In this document: positions 43,615 through 51,451 of the stretch, piece after piece
Position numbering within the stretch: the stretch's first letter is position 1
Layout: every line of letters begins with the position of its first letter
From: Treponema sp. JC4
GTDB lineage: Bacteria; Spirochaetota; Spirochaetia; Treponematales; Treponemataceae
Assembly: GCF_000260795.1 (NCBI RefSeq)
Contig: NZ_AJGU01000001.1
Span: forward strand, 186,001 to 250,000
DNA: 64,000 nt
Direction of reading: 5' to 3'
Position numbers and translations under genes: made by a program
Notes under the pieces: model-generated
What the model saw: only the letters and a program-made list of their open reading frames with translations
Told to the model about the DNA's origin: nothing
The model's database searches: none

Positions 43615-44370
43615 ATGAAAATCGCAATTAAAAAAGCTTTGATGGCTGCACTTTTGGTGTCGGCGCTTGGAACAAGTTTTGTTTTTTCGGCAAAAGTCAA
43701 ATATGACGTAAACGGAAATAAAACAAGTTTCTGGAAAGAATTACTTTTGGGAAAACAGAAATATGTTGAATATGATGATGTAAATCTTTACACAAACACA
43801 GTATTTCAGCAGCAGAAAGACCGCGACTCAACAATGATTTATAATCCGATGACAAAGGAAGGCGGAGTTTCTACATATTTTGAAACTATGTACTTCAACT
43901 TTGTTTTCAATGAAGAAAACCGTAAACTGATTATTGATGGAGTTAATTCATATCTTGATGATTTTACAAACAAACGCCTGATTCATAGTACAAACAAATC
44001 TACCAAAATGTATGGAACCGGAAAATGTTTTGCAGAGTTCGGAACTGTAAAAATCATGATGAACCACGAGGCTAAGACAACTTTTAAAGTTGGTTACCGT
44101 TTTGTAAAGAAATCACCATATTTTGTAATTTCGGTTCAGGGTGCAAAGGATCAGGCTGAAAATCAGAGTACTTACACTGTAAAAGATTTTCCAACTGTAA
44201 CAATGTATTTTACAAGAGCGCAGGCAAAAGATTTTGCAGAAAAACTTAATCAGGATCAGCTTGATGTTCTTCAGAAAGAATATGATGAACGCATTTTCAA
44301 TCAGCAGAATGTAGTTATTCAGGAAAAAGAAGAATACGCATCAGAAAAAGATGCTTACGAAGAACAATAA
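43615..44370 (+). CDS. Secreted protein of unknown function
   Basis: A 251-residue protein with signal peptide (LMAALLVSALGTSFVFSA). The mature part is mixed alpha/beta, with KTSFWKELLLGKQKYVEYDD at the front, and ends in a Glu/Lys-rich helical tail. No cysteine pattern or lipobox. I do not recognise the family; similar small periplasmic proteins are common in treponemes. The start at 43615 has AGGAG 6 nt upstream, the earlier in-frame ATG at 43582 lacks one. A terminator follows at 44391-44418. Confidence 0.68.
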   Translation: MKIAIKKALMAALLVSALGTSFVFSAKVKYDVNGNKTSFWKELLLGKQKYVEYDDVNLYTNTVFQQQKDRDSTMIYNPMTKEGGVSTYFETMYFNFVFNEENRKLIIDGVNSYLDDFTNKRLIHSTNKSTKMYGTGKCFAEFGTVKIMMNHEAKTTFKVGYRFVKKSPYFVISVQGAKDQAENQSTYTVKDFPTVTMYFTRAQAKDFAEKLNQDQLDVLQKEYDERIFNQQNVVIQEKEEYASEKDAYEEQ

Positions 44371-44390
44371 AAATCTTTAGATTGGATTGA

Positions 44391-44418
44391 GGCAGCCATA
44401 AACGGCTGCCTTTTTTTT
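44391..44418 (+). terminator. Terminator between convergent genes
   Basis: Stem GGCAGCC (44391-44397) with GGCTGCC (44404-44410) and eight Ts. The T run overlaps the stop of the recombinase gene on the other strand. Confidence 0.88.
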
Positions 44419-45028
44419 ATCTGTTTCTAAAAACAATGCCGCGGCGCTTTAGGAAATTGTATAAAGTCTGTTCTGTAACGTGAAAGGTAACGCTGATATA
44501 TTTTTTTGAAAATCCACTTGAAAGCATTGCGATTATGTCATTTTCATAAGGAGTAAGTTTATAATGCGAGTTCAATTTTCCACGAGGGCGGCCAAGAACA
44601 GTCCCTTCTGATTTTTTACGCCGCAGCGCTTCTCGGGTTCTGTCAGAAATCAAGGTTCGCTCTATTTCTGCCGAGATGCTGAAGGCAAATGCCAGCACCT
44701 TACTTGTAAGATCGGTTCCTAGTTTGTAACCTTCTTTTACAGTATAAACAAGAACTTCGTCTTCCATCAGTCGATTGAGGATGGACATAATCATAAACAT
44801 ACTGCGCCCCAGCCGGGAAAGCTCAGAACAGATAATCAAATCACCTTTTTTAACATTTCCTAAAAGCCGCCCCAGAGTGCGCTTGGATGGTGCCACTGTT
44901 CCACTGATAGTTTCTGCAATCCACTTGTCAATTTTGATTTTATGCCGTTTTGCATATCTCAAAATCTCATATTTCTGATTTTGAACCGTCTGCTTGTCCG
45001 TGCTTACACGAATGTATCCATAAACCAT
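44417..45028 (-). CDS. Serine recombinase, resolvase/invertase type
   Basis: A 203-residue small serine recombinase. The N-terminal catalytic domain has MVYGYIRVSTDKQT with the nucleophile Ser in YIRVS, SELSRLGRSMF, the E-helix AEIERTLISDRTREAL and the hinge GTVLGRPRGK. The C-terminus is a helix-turn-helix (GFSKKYISVTFHVTEQTLYNFL). It is the right length for a DNA invertase or transposon resolvase. GGAGG 6 nt before ATG at 45028 fixes the start. No transposase accompanies it. It sits inside the 7-kb segment bounded by inverted surface-protein genes, which makes an inversion role possible but unproven. Confidence 0.88.
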   Translation of the reverse strand: MVYGYIRVSTDKQTVQNQKYEILRYAKRHKIKIDKWIAETISGTVAPSKRTLGRLLGNVKKGDLIICSELSRLGRSMFMIMSILNRLMEDEVLVYTVKEGYKLGTDLTSKVLAFAFSISAEIERTLISDRTREALRRKKSEGTVLGRPRGKLNSHYKLTPYENDIIAMLSSGFSKKYISVTFHVTEQTLYNFLKRRGIVFRNR

Positions 45029-45212
45029 AGCCTGCCTCCGTCGCAATTTTCGACAGAAAGGGCGGAAATTATTACCTCTTAAAATTGACAAAAATTACCT
45101 TGTTCATCCTTTTTAAAAATGACAATATCTAGTGTTAAAGTCCTTTGAATTCTGACAATACATACAAAATGATATAGATTAGTAGAAATTGTTAATACGA
45201 AAAAAGTTATGC
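45029..45212. other. Gap upstream of the recombinase
   Basis: AT-rich, without open frames. Such gaps often hold the res or inversion site of the recombinase; I see only loose ACAATA-type repeats (about 45120-45170) and cannot name a site. Confidence 0.35.
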
Positions 45213-45241
45213 TTGACGTCAAAACTTAAGTAGTTTATATT
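45213..45241 (+). promoter_or_regulatory. Promoter of antisense RNA (iii)
   Basis: TTGACG (45213-45218), 17 bp, TATATT (45236-45241). Confidence 0.68.
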
Positions 45242-45247
45242 AAATAA

Positions 45248-45335
45248 AGAAGGCATTCGCAGAAATGCGTCTTGCCTCCATGTTAGGTTTAAAACCCGCC
45301 AAGAGTTTTCGACACGGTTGGCGGGTTTATTTTTT
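45248..45335 (+). ncRNA. Antisense antitoxin RNA (iii)
   Basis: 5' hairpin AGGCA (45251-45255) with TGCCT (45273-45277), enclosing a CGCA-GAAA-TGCG tetraloop stem. The terminator is AAACCCGCCAA (45292-45302) with TTGGCGGGTTT (45318-45328) and six Ts that reach the stop codon of the convergent toxin gene. Predicted length about 88 nt. It is highly similar to RNA (i) through the first 50 nt. Confidence 0.68.
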
Positions 45336-45432
45336 ACTCAATTCTATCTCTGCGTTTGCGGAGGTAACTAAGTAATTCAAGAATCAGAATGGCAATATCA
45401 ATTGCCAACGAAAGCTTTTCGTAAATCGTCAT
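45334..45432 (-). CDS. Putative type I toxin peptide (iii), 32 residues
   Basis: Begins MTIYEKLSLA, continues with an Ile/Leu-rich membrane helix and ends YLRKRRDRIE. Same length, YE motif, helix and basic tail as toxin (ii), although the two share few identical residues. AAGGAGG lies 9 nt before the ATG. The leader of about 81 nt carries a perfect CCATG/CATGG hairpin and the CGGT-TGTC-CC-AACT-AAAC block conserved with toxin (ii). Promoter on the minus strand: TTTACA (45543-45548), 17 bp, TATATT (45520-45525). The stop codon overlaps the end of antisense RNA (iii). The arrangement equals txpA/RatA and bsrG/SR4 of Bacillus. Confidence 0.72.
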   Translation of the reverse strand: MTIYEKLSLAIDIAILILELLSYLRKRRDRIE

Positions 45433-45519
45433 CTTTCTTAGCCTCCTTATCAAATTATTCCATGTAAGCATGGTTTGAGTTCGGAGACAGACCGCCATAA
45501 CCTGCGAATGCCTTATTTT

Positions 45520-45548
45520 AATATATTACAATACAAATATTATGTAAA
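45520..45548 (-). promoter_or_regulatory. Promoter of toxin (iii)
   Basis: Minus strand TTTACA (45543-45548), 17 bp, TATATT (45520-45525). The surrounding 40 bp recur at 40177-40223 in the decayed cassette. Confidence 0.62.
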
Positions 45549-45602
45549 TACCTAGATTAATATACGTTTAATAATTTAAGTAATAATAAGTTTTGCTGTG
45601 AA

Positions 45603-45664
45603 AAAAAACGGCGGTTGCCCGAAGGTAACCGCCGTTTGGTAATCTAGACTGTTAGGTTAGATTA
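45603..45664 (-). terminator. 3' UTR and terminator of surface-protein gene 3
   Basis: The exact inverted counterpart of 38543-38607, including the TTCG-capped CGGCGGTT stem. The T run is on the minus strand. Confidence 0.92.
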
Positions 45665-46837
45665 GAAAGAAGCTGTGATTGTAAGAGGTACAGCAACTGT
45701 GAATGGTTCGTCTGCTGCTTTTTCTGCAGAGATTGAAGGACCAACGTTCTTACCCATCATTACACCAAAGTCAAATGTAGCGTTTGTAAGTTTCTGTTTA
45801 AGACCAGCATAGATACCAAATGCATCTTTCTTTTCGCCCATGTACTTGTTTGAGCCAAAGCGGAAGTCTGCAACTGCTGCGAGTGCATCGTTGATGTTGA
45901 AGTCAACACCAGCACCAAGTCTGAATCCGAGGTCACCAAGTTTTACAGAGTTATCTGTGTCAACTTCTTTAGGGTTGATAGCGAATTCAGCCTGTGCATG
46001 GATTGTAGCAGGGTCAAATGCGAAGTCTGCACCTGCACCAAACTTAACTGAGTTCTTAGAACCATCAGCATTATATCCTGTAAGATTTGTAGGAATTGTA
46101 GCACCAACTTTGAATGTCATGTTTTCAACAGCTGTGATGTCAGCAGCAACGCTGATTTTTGCAGCTACAACAGAATCTCCATCCTTGTTTGTACCAGCAC
46201 GCTGTCCGTTTACGATAGCGCGGATGAAACCGAAGTCAGCATTGTAACCAACCATCAAAGATCCTTTTTCCCAGAATACTTCGTAAGCACGAGCATTACC
46301 ATATGTACCATCATCATTACCCGAATCGAAGTTAGCTTCGTAATCAATTACCAGTCCTTCTACTGGAGTAAGAGTGAAGTTAGCACCAGTACCTTTCTGA
46401 CGTTCAACACCAGCGAAACCTTCACCAACGCTCAAATCGTTACCAAAACGCCATGTATCCCATGTTCCAAAGCAGTGATCAAGACGTCCCCAGTTGTTAT
46501 CAATTTTACCAAATGCAACACGGAACATTTCTACAGGTTTTACCCAAACGTAAGCATTATCACCCAATCCAAGTGAAGAACCAGAATTATCAGGATTTGC
46601 ATGAACATCCATAACCATACCTGCATTCTCTGTAGAAGCAGAGAAACCAAGTCCTGTACGTACACCTGCTCCACCGTAGTTTGTACCACTCCAGCTTACA
46701 CCTTCAAGTGTGCGAACTGTGTCACCATCATAAGCAAATGGAACAAATACAGCTCTGTTCCAAGATCCGATATTAATTTCGGCAAATGCTGTAGCAGCCA
46801 AAGCAGCAGCAGCAATCATTCCAACGATTTTTTTCAT
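45662..46837 (-). CDS. Treponemal outer-membrane porin-like protein 3
   Basis: A 391-residue close paralogue of protein 1, in opposite orientation. The signal peptide and first 40 mature residues are nearly identical (EINIGSWNR, VFVPFAYDGDT). Also shared are FGKIDNNWGRLDHCFGTWD and the C-terminal LTITASF. Differences gather in the middle, as expected for surface loops. The start at 46837 has GGGAGGA upstream; the leader also holds a GTTTCAC/GTGAAAC inverted repeat (46873-46894). Together with gene 1 it forms a large inverted repeat around the accessory genes. Confidence 0.75.
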   Translation of the reverse strand: MKKIVGMIAAAALAATAFAEINIGSWNRAVFVPFAYDGDTVRTLEGVSWSGTNYGGAGVRTGLGFSASTENAGMVMDVHANPDNSGSSLGLGDNAYVWVKPVEMFRVAFGKIDNNWGRLDHCFGTWDTWRFGNDLSVGEGFAGVERQKGTGANFTLTPVEGLVIDYEANFDSGNDDGTYGNARAYEVFWEKGSLMVGYNADFGFIRAIVNGQRAGTNKDGDSVVAAKISVAADITAVENMTFKVGATIPTNLTGYNADGSKNSVKFGAGADFAFDPATIHAQAEFAINPKEVDTDNSVKLGDLGFRLGAGVDFNINDALAAVADFRFGSNKYMGEKKDAFGIYAGLKQKLTNATFDFGVMMGKNVGPSISAEKAADEPFTVAVPLTITASF

Positions 46838-46950
46838 TTGAAAAAATCCTCCCTTTTTTTTAGAGTGGGGGTGTTTCACGGGAGGGTGTGAAACGGGGAG
46901 AATATTGAGATTGTATAAGGAGGATTTTGATAAAGTTTAAAATTTTATAC

Positions 46951-46984
46951 AAAAAAAAGACAGACTTTTGAAGTCTGCCTTTTC
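46951..46984 (-). terminator. Terminator of the SPOR protein gene
   Basis: Minus-strand stem AGGCAGACTT with AAGTCTGTCT (one G-U pair), 3-nt loop, then eight Ts. Confidence 0.85.
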
Positions 46985-46993
46985 GTTCTTATG

Positions 46994-47812
46994 CTAATTA
47001 GTACTTGTAACGTAGCTCTTAGCGCTGGCGAAATCGTTTATGCGGGCGATTTTCTGGCGCCAGTATTCGGCTTCGCTTTTTGTTGTGTATGGGCCTACGC
47101 GCACACGGTAAAAAAGGTTTTCCTTATTGTCTTTGTAGGTGAAGATGTCGGCCTGAATCTGGTTTGTTCCCAAAGTTGAGCGGGCATTTTCTGCGCCTTT
47201 TTTGTTGCTGTAGGCTGCAACCTGTACCCAGTATTTTACAGGGACTGCAGGTTTTGTACTTGCCTTTGAAGCAGCAGGTTTTGTCTCAGATTTTTTTGCT
47301 GCAGGAGCTGGACTTGCTGATTTTGAAGTTTCTGTTTTTGCAACCAGGTTCTGTGCAGGCTTTTCAAAATCACGAGGAGCTCTTTCACGAATTGCTGAAG
47401 GTTTGTCCTTATCGGCAAAGGTGACTGTAACATTTATATTCTGAGATTGTGCTTCATTTTTAAGTTCTTTAAGTGAGTTCAAATCGATTGTTGTTCCGTT
47501 TGAAGGAACTTCATAAACGTTTGCTTTATCTGCAAGAACGTAAACTTCGTTTGCCTTGAGTGGTTCGCCCGGCTGAGGAAGTTCGTGGTTTGGGAAATTA
47601 AGCTGATGTTCTGTAGAAGGAGATGGAGCAAAGCCGTTGTTTTCAAAACCAGGATTAGACCAGCCGTTATTCTGGCGTTCTGCAGGAGAAACTCTTGCAA
47701 CGGTTTGTGTTGATTTTGCTGCAGGAGAATACATAATCAATGCGGCTCCCAAAACTACGAGCAGGAAGGCTCCAACTGCGGCAATTATCCATAATGTTTT
47801 CTTGTTTTCCAT
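46994..47812 (-). CDS. SPOR-domain membrane protein
   Basis: A 272-residue protein with a short cytoplasmic start, one membrane helix (LWIIAAVGAFLLVVLGAALIM), a Pro/Ala/Lys-rich periplasmic linker and a C-terminal SPOR domain (KYWVQVAAYSNKKGAENARS to FYRVRVGPYTTKSEAEYWRQKI). SPOR domains bind stretches of septal peptidoglycan stripped of side chains, so a cell-division role is likely (FtsN/DedD-like). The ATG at 47812 with AGAGGAAA upstream is chosen; a GTG at 47830 is less likely. Confidence 0.85.
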   Translation of the reverse strand: MENKKTLWIIAAVGAFLLVVLGAALIMYSPAAKSTQTVARVSPAERQNNGWSNPGFENNGFAPSPSTEHQLNFPNHELPQPGEPLKANEVYVLADKANVYEVPSNGTTIDLNSLKELKNEAQSQNINVTVTFADKDKPSAIRERAPRDFEKPAQNLVAKTETSKSASPAPAAKKSETKPAASKASTKPAVPVKYWVQVAAYSNKKGAENARSTLGTNQIQADIFTYKDNKENLFYRVRVGPYTTKSEAEYWRQKIARINDFASAKSYVTSTN

Positions 47813-47905
47813 AAGTTTTCCTCTTTTCACTAAAAGTCTGTTAAACTTTTAGCCACCTTGTTTAACTTATCGGATTTTGAAAAAAACACTTTAGCATTTT
47901 TTTTG

Positions 47906-48469
47906 TTACTTATTGTTGATGATAATTATTGGCTTTCCGCTTTTTTGATATTCCTTTAAGAGATTTTTCTGGGCGTGGAAGCGGTGTAAAATCTGGCGCA
48001 GGGGAAGATGGTCGCGGCTGCGGGCACGGAGAAGCCGGGTGATAAAAGGTGCTTTTACAAAAACTATTGCATCGCAAAGGTTTAGAAGTTCAGGAGTTTT
48101 AAAAAGTACGGTCGCATTTATTATGACTTTCTGATTCTGAGCGATAAAATCTTTTGTAAGACTTATGATTTTAGGATAGATGATTGATTCCTGCCGGGCA
48201 AGAAGCGATGGATTTTTAAAAAGCAGTCTTCCCAGGTTACGGCGGTTGATAGAACCGTCGGCATTTTCTATCCCAAGTCCCAGTTTTTCGGCTTCGCCTT
48301 TAAATGCGGAAATTATTTCATCCTTACATTCTTCAATTGCCTGGTGAGCAGTAAGGTCAAGGTCGGTTGCCTGCCAGTCCTCTTTTTCAAGCTTTGAGCA
48401 GATGTAGTTTTTGCCGGCGGCCATCTGGCCGGTTACACAGATGATGTTGTACTTGGAAAGTTCATCCAT
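47906..48469 (-). CDS. coaE: Dephospho-CoA kinase
   Basis: A 187-residue P-loop kinase that performs the last step of coenzyme A synthesis. The P-loop is unusual (CVTGQMAAGKN where most have GxxxxGKS/T), with an Asn after the Lys. ATDLDLTAHQAIEE corresponds to the family ...DAD..AH motif, and INRRNLGRLLFKNPS matches the conserved ..RR.LG..VF. Its ATG overlaps the stop of polA (ATGA), so the two are translated together; polA-coaE pairing is common. Confidence 0.85.
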   Translation of the reverse strand: MDELSKYNIICVTGQMAAGKNYICSKLEKEDWQATDLDLTAHQAIEECKDEIISAFKGEAEKLGLGIENADGSINRRNLGRLLFKNPSLLARQESIIYPKIISLTKDFIAQNQKVIINATVLFKTPELLNLCDAIVFVKAPFITRLLRARSRDHLPLRQILHRFHAQKNLLKEYQKSGKPIIIINNK

Positions 48470-51393
48470 CAGTGGAACTCTCCCCAGTTTTTGCCGTACT
48501 CGATGCTGACGCGGAGTGGAACAGCAAGTTTTACGGCGTTTTCCATTTTTTCGCGGATAAGGGCGATGGTCTGGTCAACTGTGTTCTTATCATCTGGGCA
48601 TTCAAAAATCAGTTCGTCGTGAACCTGAAGCAGAAGACGGGCAGGGCTGTTGGTGTTATTAAGAGCCTGACTGATGCTGAGCATGGCATGTTTAACGATA
48701 TCTGCGGCGGTTCCCTGAATAGGGGTGTTTTTAGCAATTCGTTCTGCACCTGATTTTTCCAGCTTGTTGCGGCTGTTGATGTTCATAATCGGTCGGTGGC
48801 GGCCAAACATTGTGCTTACACAGCCTGTAGCTTCTGCATCGGAGATAACTTGAGTCATAAAAGAAGAAACTCCAGAGTAGGTGCGGAAGTACATATCGAT
48901 AAAGTTCTGAGCCTGGGTGCGGCTGATTCCAAGATCTTTTGCAAGACTGAAGGCGCTCATTCCGTAAATTACGCCGAAGTTGATGGTTTTTGCGGTGCGG
49001 CGCATTTCAGGAGTGACAGCGTCTGGGCTTACTCCAAAAATCATTGAGGCGGTCGCGCGGTGAACGTCGGTACCGTCTATAAAGGCTTTGCACATATTTG
49101 GATCGCCGCTCAGGTGGGCAAGAACGACAAGTTCAATCTGGGCGTAGTCGGCTGAAATCAGGACTTTGCCTTTTGGAGCAGTGAAGGCCTGGCGGATGCG
49201 GCGGCCGGCGTCGTTTCTAACCGGAATATTCTGTAAATTAGGGTCACGGCAGGAAAGTCGGCCTGTGGCGGTTCCTGTCTGGATAAAGCTTGTGTGAATG
49301 CGGCCGGCACTGTCGGTAAGTTTTGGAAGAGTTTCTACATAGGTAGACTGGAGTTTTGCCAGTTCGCGGTATTCCAGAATCATTTTAGGAACGGGATTTA
49401 CCTGGGCAAGTTCTTCCAGAACTGAAGTATCTGTTGAATAGCCGGTTGCGGTCTTTTTGCCGCGTGGAAGTCCAAGTTCATCAAAAAGGACGGTCTGCAG
49501 CTGCTTTGGAGAAGCGATATTGAATTCGTGTCCCACTGTCTGATGAATCTGTGCCTGAACCTGGGAAAGTTTTTGTGTAAGCTCTTCGTTATAGCTGTTT
49601 AAGAAGGCTGAATCAAGGTGAATGCCTGTGATTTCCATCTGGGCTAAAACCGGAAGAAGGGCATGTTCAAGGTCAAAGAGTTTTTTTGCAGTATCACCGC
49701 CCGGCACAAGATATTCTTTTGTAAGAAGGTCTGCAAGCTGGAAAGTGAAGTCTGCATCTTCGGCTGCGTATGGATATGCGGTTTCCAGAGGAAGGTCAGC
49801 AAAAGTTTTTCCTTTTTCTACGATGTCGTCGTATTCAATGCCTGCAAGCCCCAGTTTTGTTTCACAAAGATATTCAAGGCCGTAAGCGTTCTTGCCCATG
49901 CGGTCCGGGTTTTCCAGCCAGGCGGTAATCATGGTATCAAAAAGCTGACATTCAAGACCAAGAGCTTTTTCCTTGTTGAGGATTGCTGAAAGCTCGCTCT
50001 GAGAAAATGCCTTATTAATAGAAGAAAAGAGCACTTTCAGATCGAATTTTGCGTTATGCATGATTACGGTGATGTCCGGATTTTTGAAAATGCGGAGAAG
50101 CTGATTAAGCGCGTCTTTTAATTCAATATAATCGGTCTGGTTGAAAAGGTCATCTGAGGCAAGCTGGATTGGAACGTAAACTGCAAGACCTGGCTGATAA
50201 CAGAGACTGAAGCCGACAAGGGTAGTTGTAAGTGTATCCAGGCTGGTGGTTTCGCAGTCGTAGGCGATGCGATTGCTGCCGGAAGAGATAAAGTTTGTAA
50301 TGTAATCTTCCAGGTCGGAAAGTTTTGTGATGGCCTTATAATTTGAAGTATCATTCTTTTTAATTGGAATGATTTCCTCTGCTTGGAATGCAGGGGTTTT
50401 AGGGGGTAAGCTTTGCGCCCCCCTAGGAGAAGGGGTAGCGGAAGACGACGCGTCAGCGTTGGCTGAAGCGAGGGGAAGGCTTTCCCCAACCTCTACTTTC
50501 TGTCCTGCATTTACGGCAAGTTCGGCGTACTGGCGGGCTGGTTGAAGAGCTCCATACTGAGTCAAAAGTTTTGCAGCGGCGGCAAAATCCAGCGAGAGAG
50601 GGGCGGAGATAGCCTTGTCAATTTCTTCACAAGGCACTGTGTCGCAAAGGCGGACGAGTTTTTGAGAAAAATAGGCATTTTCCTTGCCGTCAATCAGCTT
50701 TTTCTGCATGGCGCCTTTAATTTCGTCGATGTGGGCGTAGATTCCGTCAAGATTGAGGTAGTCGTTCAGAAGTTTGCCGGCAGTTTTAACACCAACGCCC
50801 TGAACGCCCGGGATATTGTCGGCAGTGTCGCCGTAAAGTGAAAGCAGGTCCAGCAACTGGGCAGGTTTAACACCCCATTCTGCAAGAACGCCTTCCTCGC
50901 CGGTTACCTTCCAGCCGCCGCCGTTTTCAGGCTTGAGAATCTGGGTTGAGTCGTTTACAAGCTGCATCAAATCCTTATCGCCCGAAAGAATGCGGCAGGT
51001 CTGTCCTCGTTCGGCGCATTTTTTTGCAACGGTGGCAATTACGTCGTCTGCCTCGTAGCCGTCGCACTGCAAAATCGGGATACCAAGGGCTGTCAGGATT
51101 TCGCAGATCCAGGGAATCTGGGCGTGCAGGTCTTCTGGCGTTTTGTTGCGGGTGGCCTTGTATTCGGGGTAAAAATCGTGGCGGAAGGTTTTTGTTTTGG
51201 AATCCATTGCCGCGATGATGTGGCCCGGTTTGTAATGTTCGAGTATATAATGGAAGTTTCTGAAAAATCCGAAGAGGGCACTTATATTTTCTCCCTTTGG
51301 ATTTGTGAGCGGTCTGTTTATAAAAGCAAAGTAGCAGCGGAAAATGAGTCCGTAGCTGTCTAAAACGTAAACTGTGTTGTTGTCGAAAGTCAT
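48469..51393 (-). CDS. polA: DNA polymerase I
   Basis: A 974-residue enzyme for primer removal and repair. Domains: 5'-3' nuclease (1-290, with GDKDLMQLV and GVQGVGVKTAGKLL); 3'-5' proofreading (about 350-560, catalytic DCE in YDCETTSLD, then HNAKFDLK and YAAEDADF, apparently intact); polymerase (about 600-974: SADYAQIELVVLAHLSGD, RRTAKTINFGVIYGMS, VHDELIFE). Residues about 301-332, between nuclease and proofreading parts, are a Ser/Ala/Pro-rich stretch coded by a palindromic repeat (50397-50490). -10 box TAAAAT at 51400-51405 is 6 nt before ATG; the -35 is weak. Confidence 0.96.
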   Translation of the reverse strand: MTFDNNTVYVLDSYGLIFRCYFAFINRPLTNPKGENISALFGFFRNFHYILEHYKPGHIIAAMDSKTKTFRHDFYPEYKATRNKTPEDLHAQIPWICEILTALGIPILQCDGYEADDVIATVAKKCAERGQTCRILSGDKDLMQLVNDSTQILKPENGGGWKVTGEEGVLAEWGVKPAQLLDLLSLYGDTADNIPGVQGVGVKTAGKLLNDYLNLDGIYAHIDEIKGAMQKKLIDGKENAYFSQKLVRLCDTVPCEEIDKAISAPLSLDFAAAAKLLTQYGALQPARQYAELAVNAGQKVEVGESLPLASANADASSSATPSPRGAQSLPPKTPAFQAEEIIPIKKNDTSNYKAITKLSDLEDYITNFISSGSNRIAYDCETTSLDTLTTTLVGFSLCYQPGLAVYVPIQLASDDLFNQTDYIELKDALNQLLRIFKNPDITVIMHNAKFDLKVLFSSINKAFSQSELSAILNKEKALGLECQLFDTMITAWLENPDRMGKNAYGLEYLCETKLGLAGIEYDDIVEKGKTFADLPLETAYPYAAEDADFTFQLADLLTKEYLVPGGDTAKKLFDLEHALLPVLAQMEITGIHLDSAFLNSYNEELTQKLSQVQAQIHQTVGHEFNIASPKQLQTVLFDELGLPRGKKTATGYSTDTSVLEELAQVNPVPKMILEYRELAKLQSTYVETLPKLTDSAGRIHTSFIQTGTATGRLSCRDPNLQNIPVRNDAGRRIRQAFTAPKGKVLISADYAQIELVVLAHLSGDPNMCKAFIDGTDVHRATASMIFGVSPDAVTPEMRRTAKTINFGVIYGMSAFSLAKDLGISRTQAQNFIDMYFRTYSGVSSFMTQVISDAEATGCVSTMFGRHRPIMNINSRNKLEKSGAERIAKNTPIQGTAADIVKHAMLSISQALNNTNSPARLLLQVHDELIFECPDDKNTVDQTIALIREKMENAVKLAVPLRVSIEYGKNWGEFH
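50397..50490. repeat. Palindromic repeat B inserted in frame in polA
   Basis: Hairpin AGGGGG/CCCCCT (50401-50424), a core with GGGGTAGCGG and GAAGCG, then hairpin GGGGAA/TTTCCCC (50472-50487). Order and motifs match the intergenic repeat A at 15066-15152. It contributes about 31 codons to the polA linker without breaking the frame. Confidence 0.68.
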
Positions 51394-51399
51394 ATGTGT

Positions 51400-51405
51400 A
51401 TTTTA
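51400..51405 (-). promoter_or_regulatory. -10 box of polA, leaderless type
   Basis: Minus strand TAAAAT, 6 nt before the ATG at 51393. No good -35 box at normal distance. Confidence 0.5.
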
Positions 51406-51451
51406 ACAGAATCCGAGAACTTGCGCTATGCAAAACTACCCAATGGCGCGA

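Noticed and set aside
44417-45028. Complete transposon carrying the serine recombinase
   Set aside because: No transposase, terminal repeats or target duplication could be identified around the gene.
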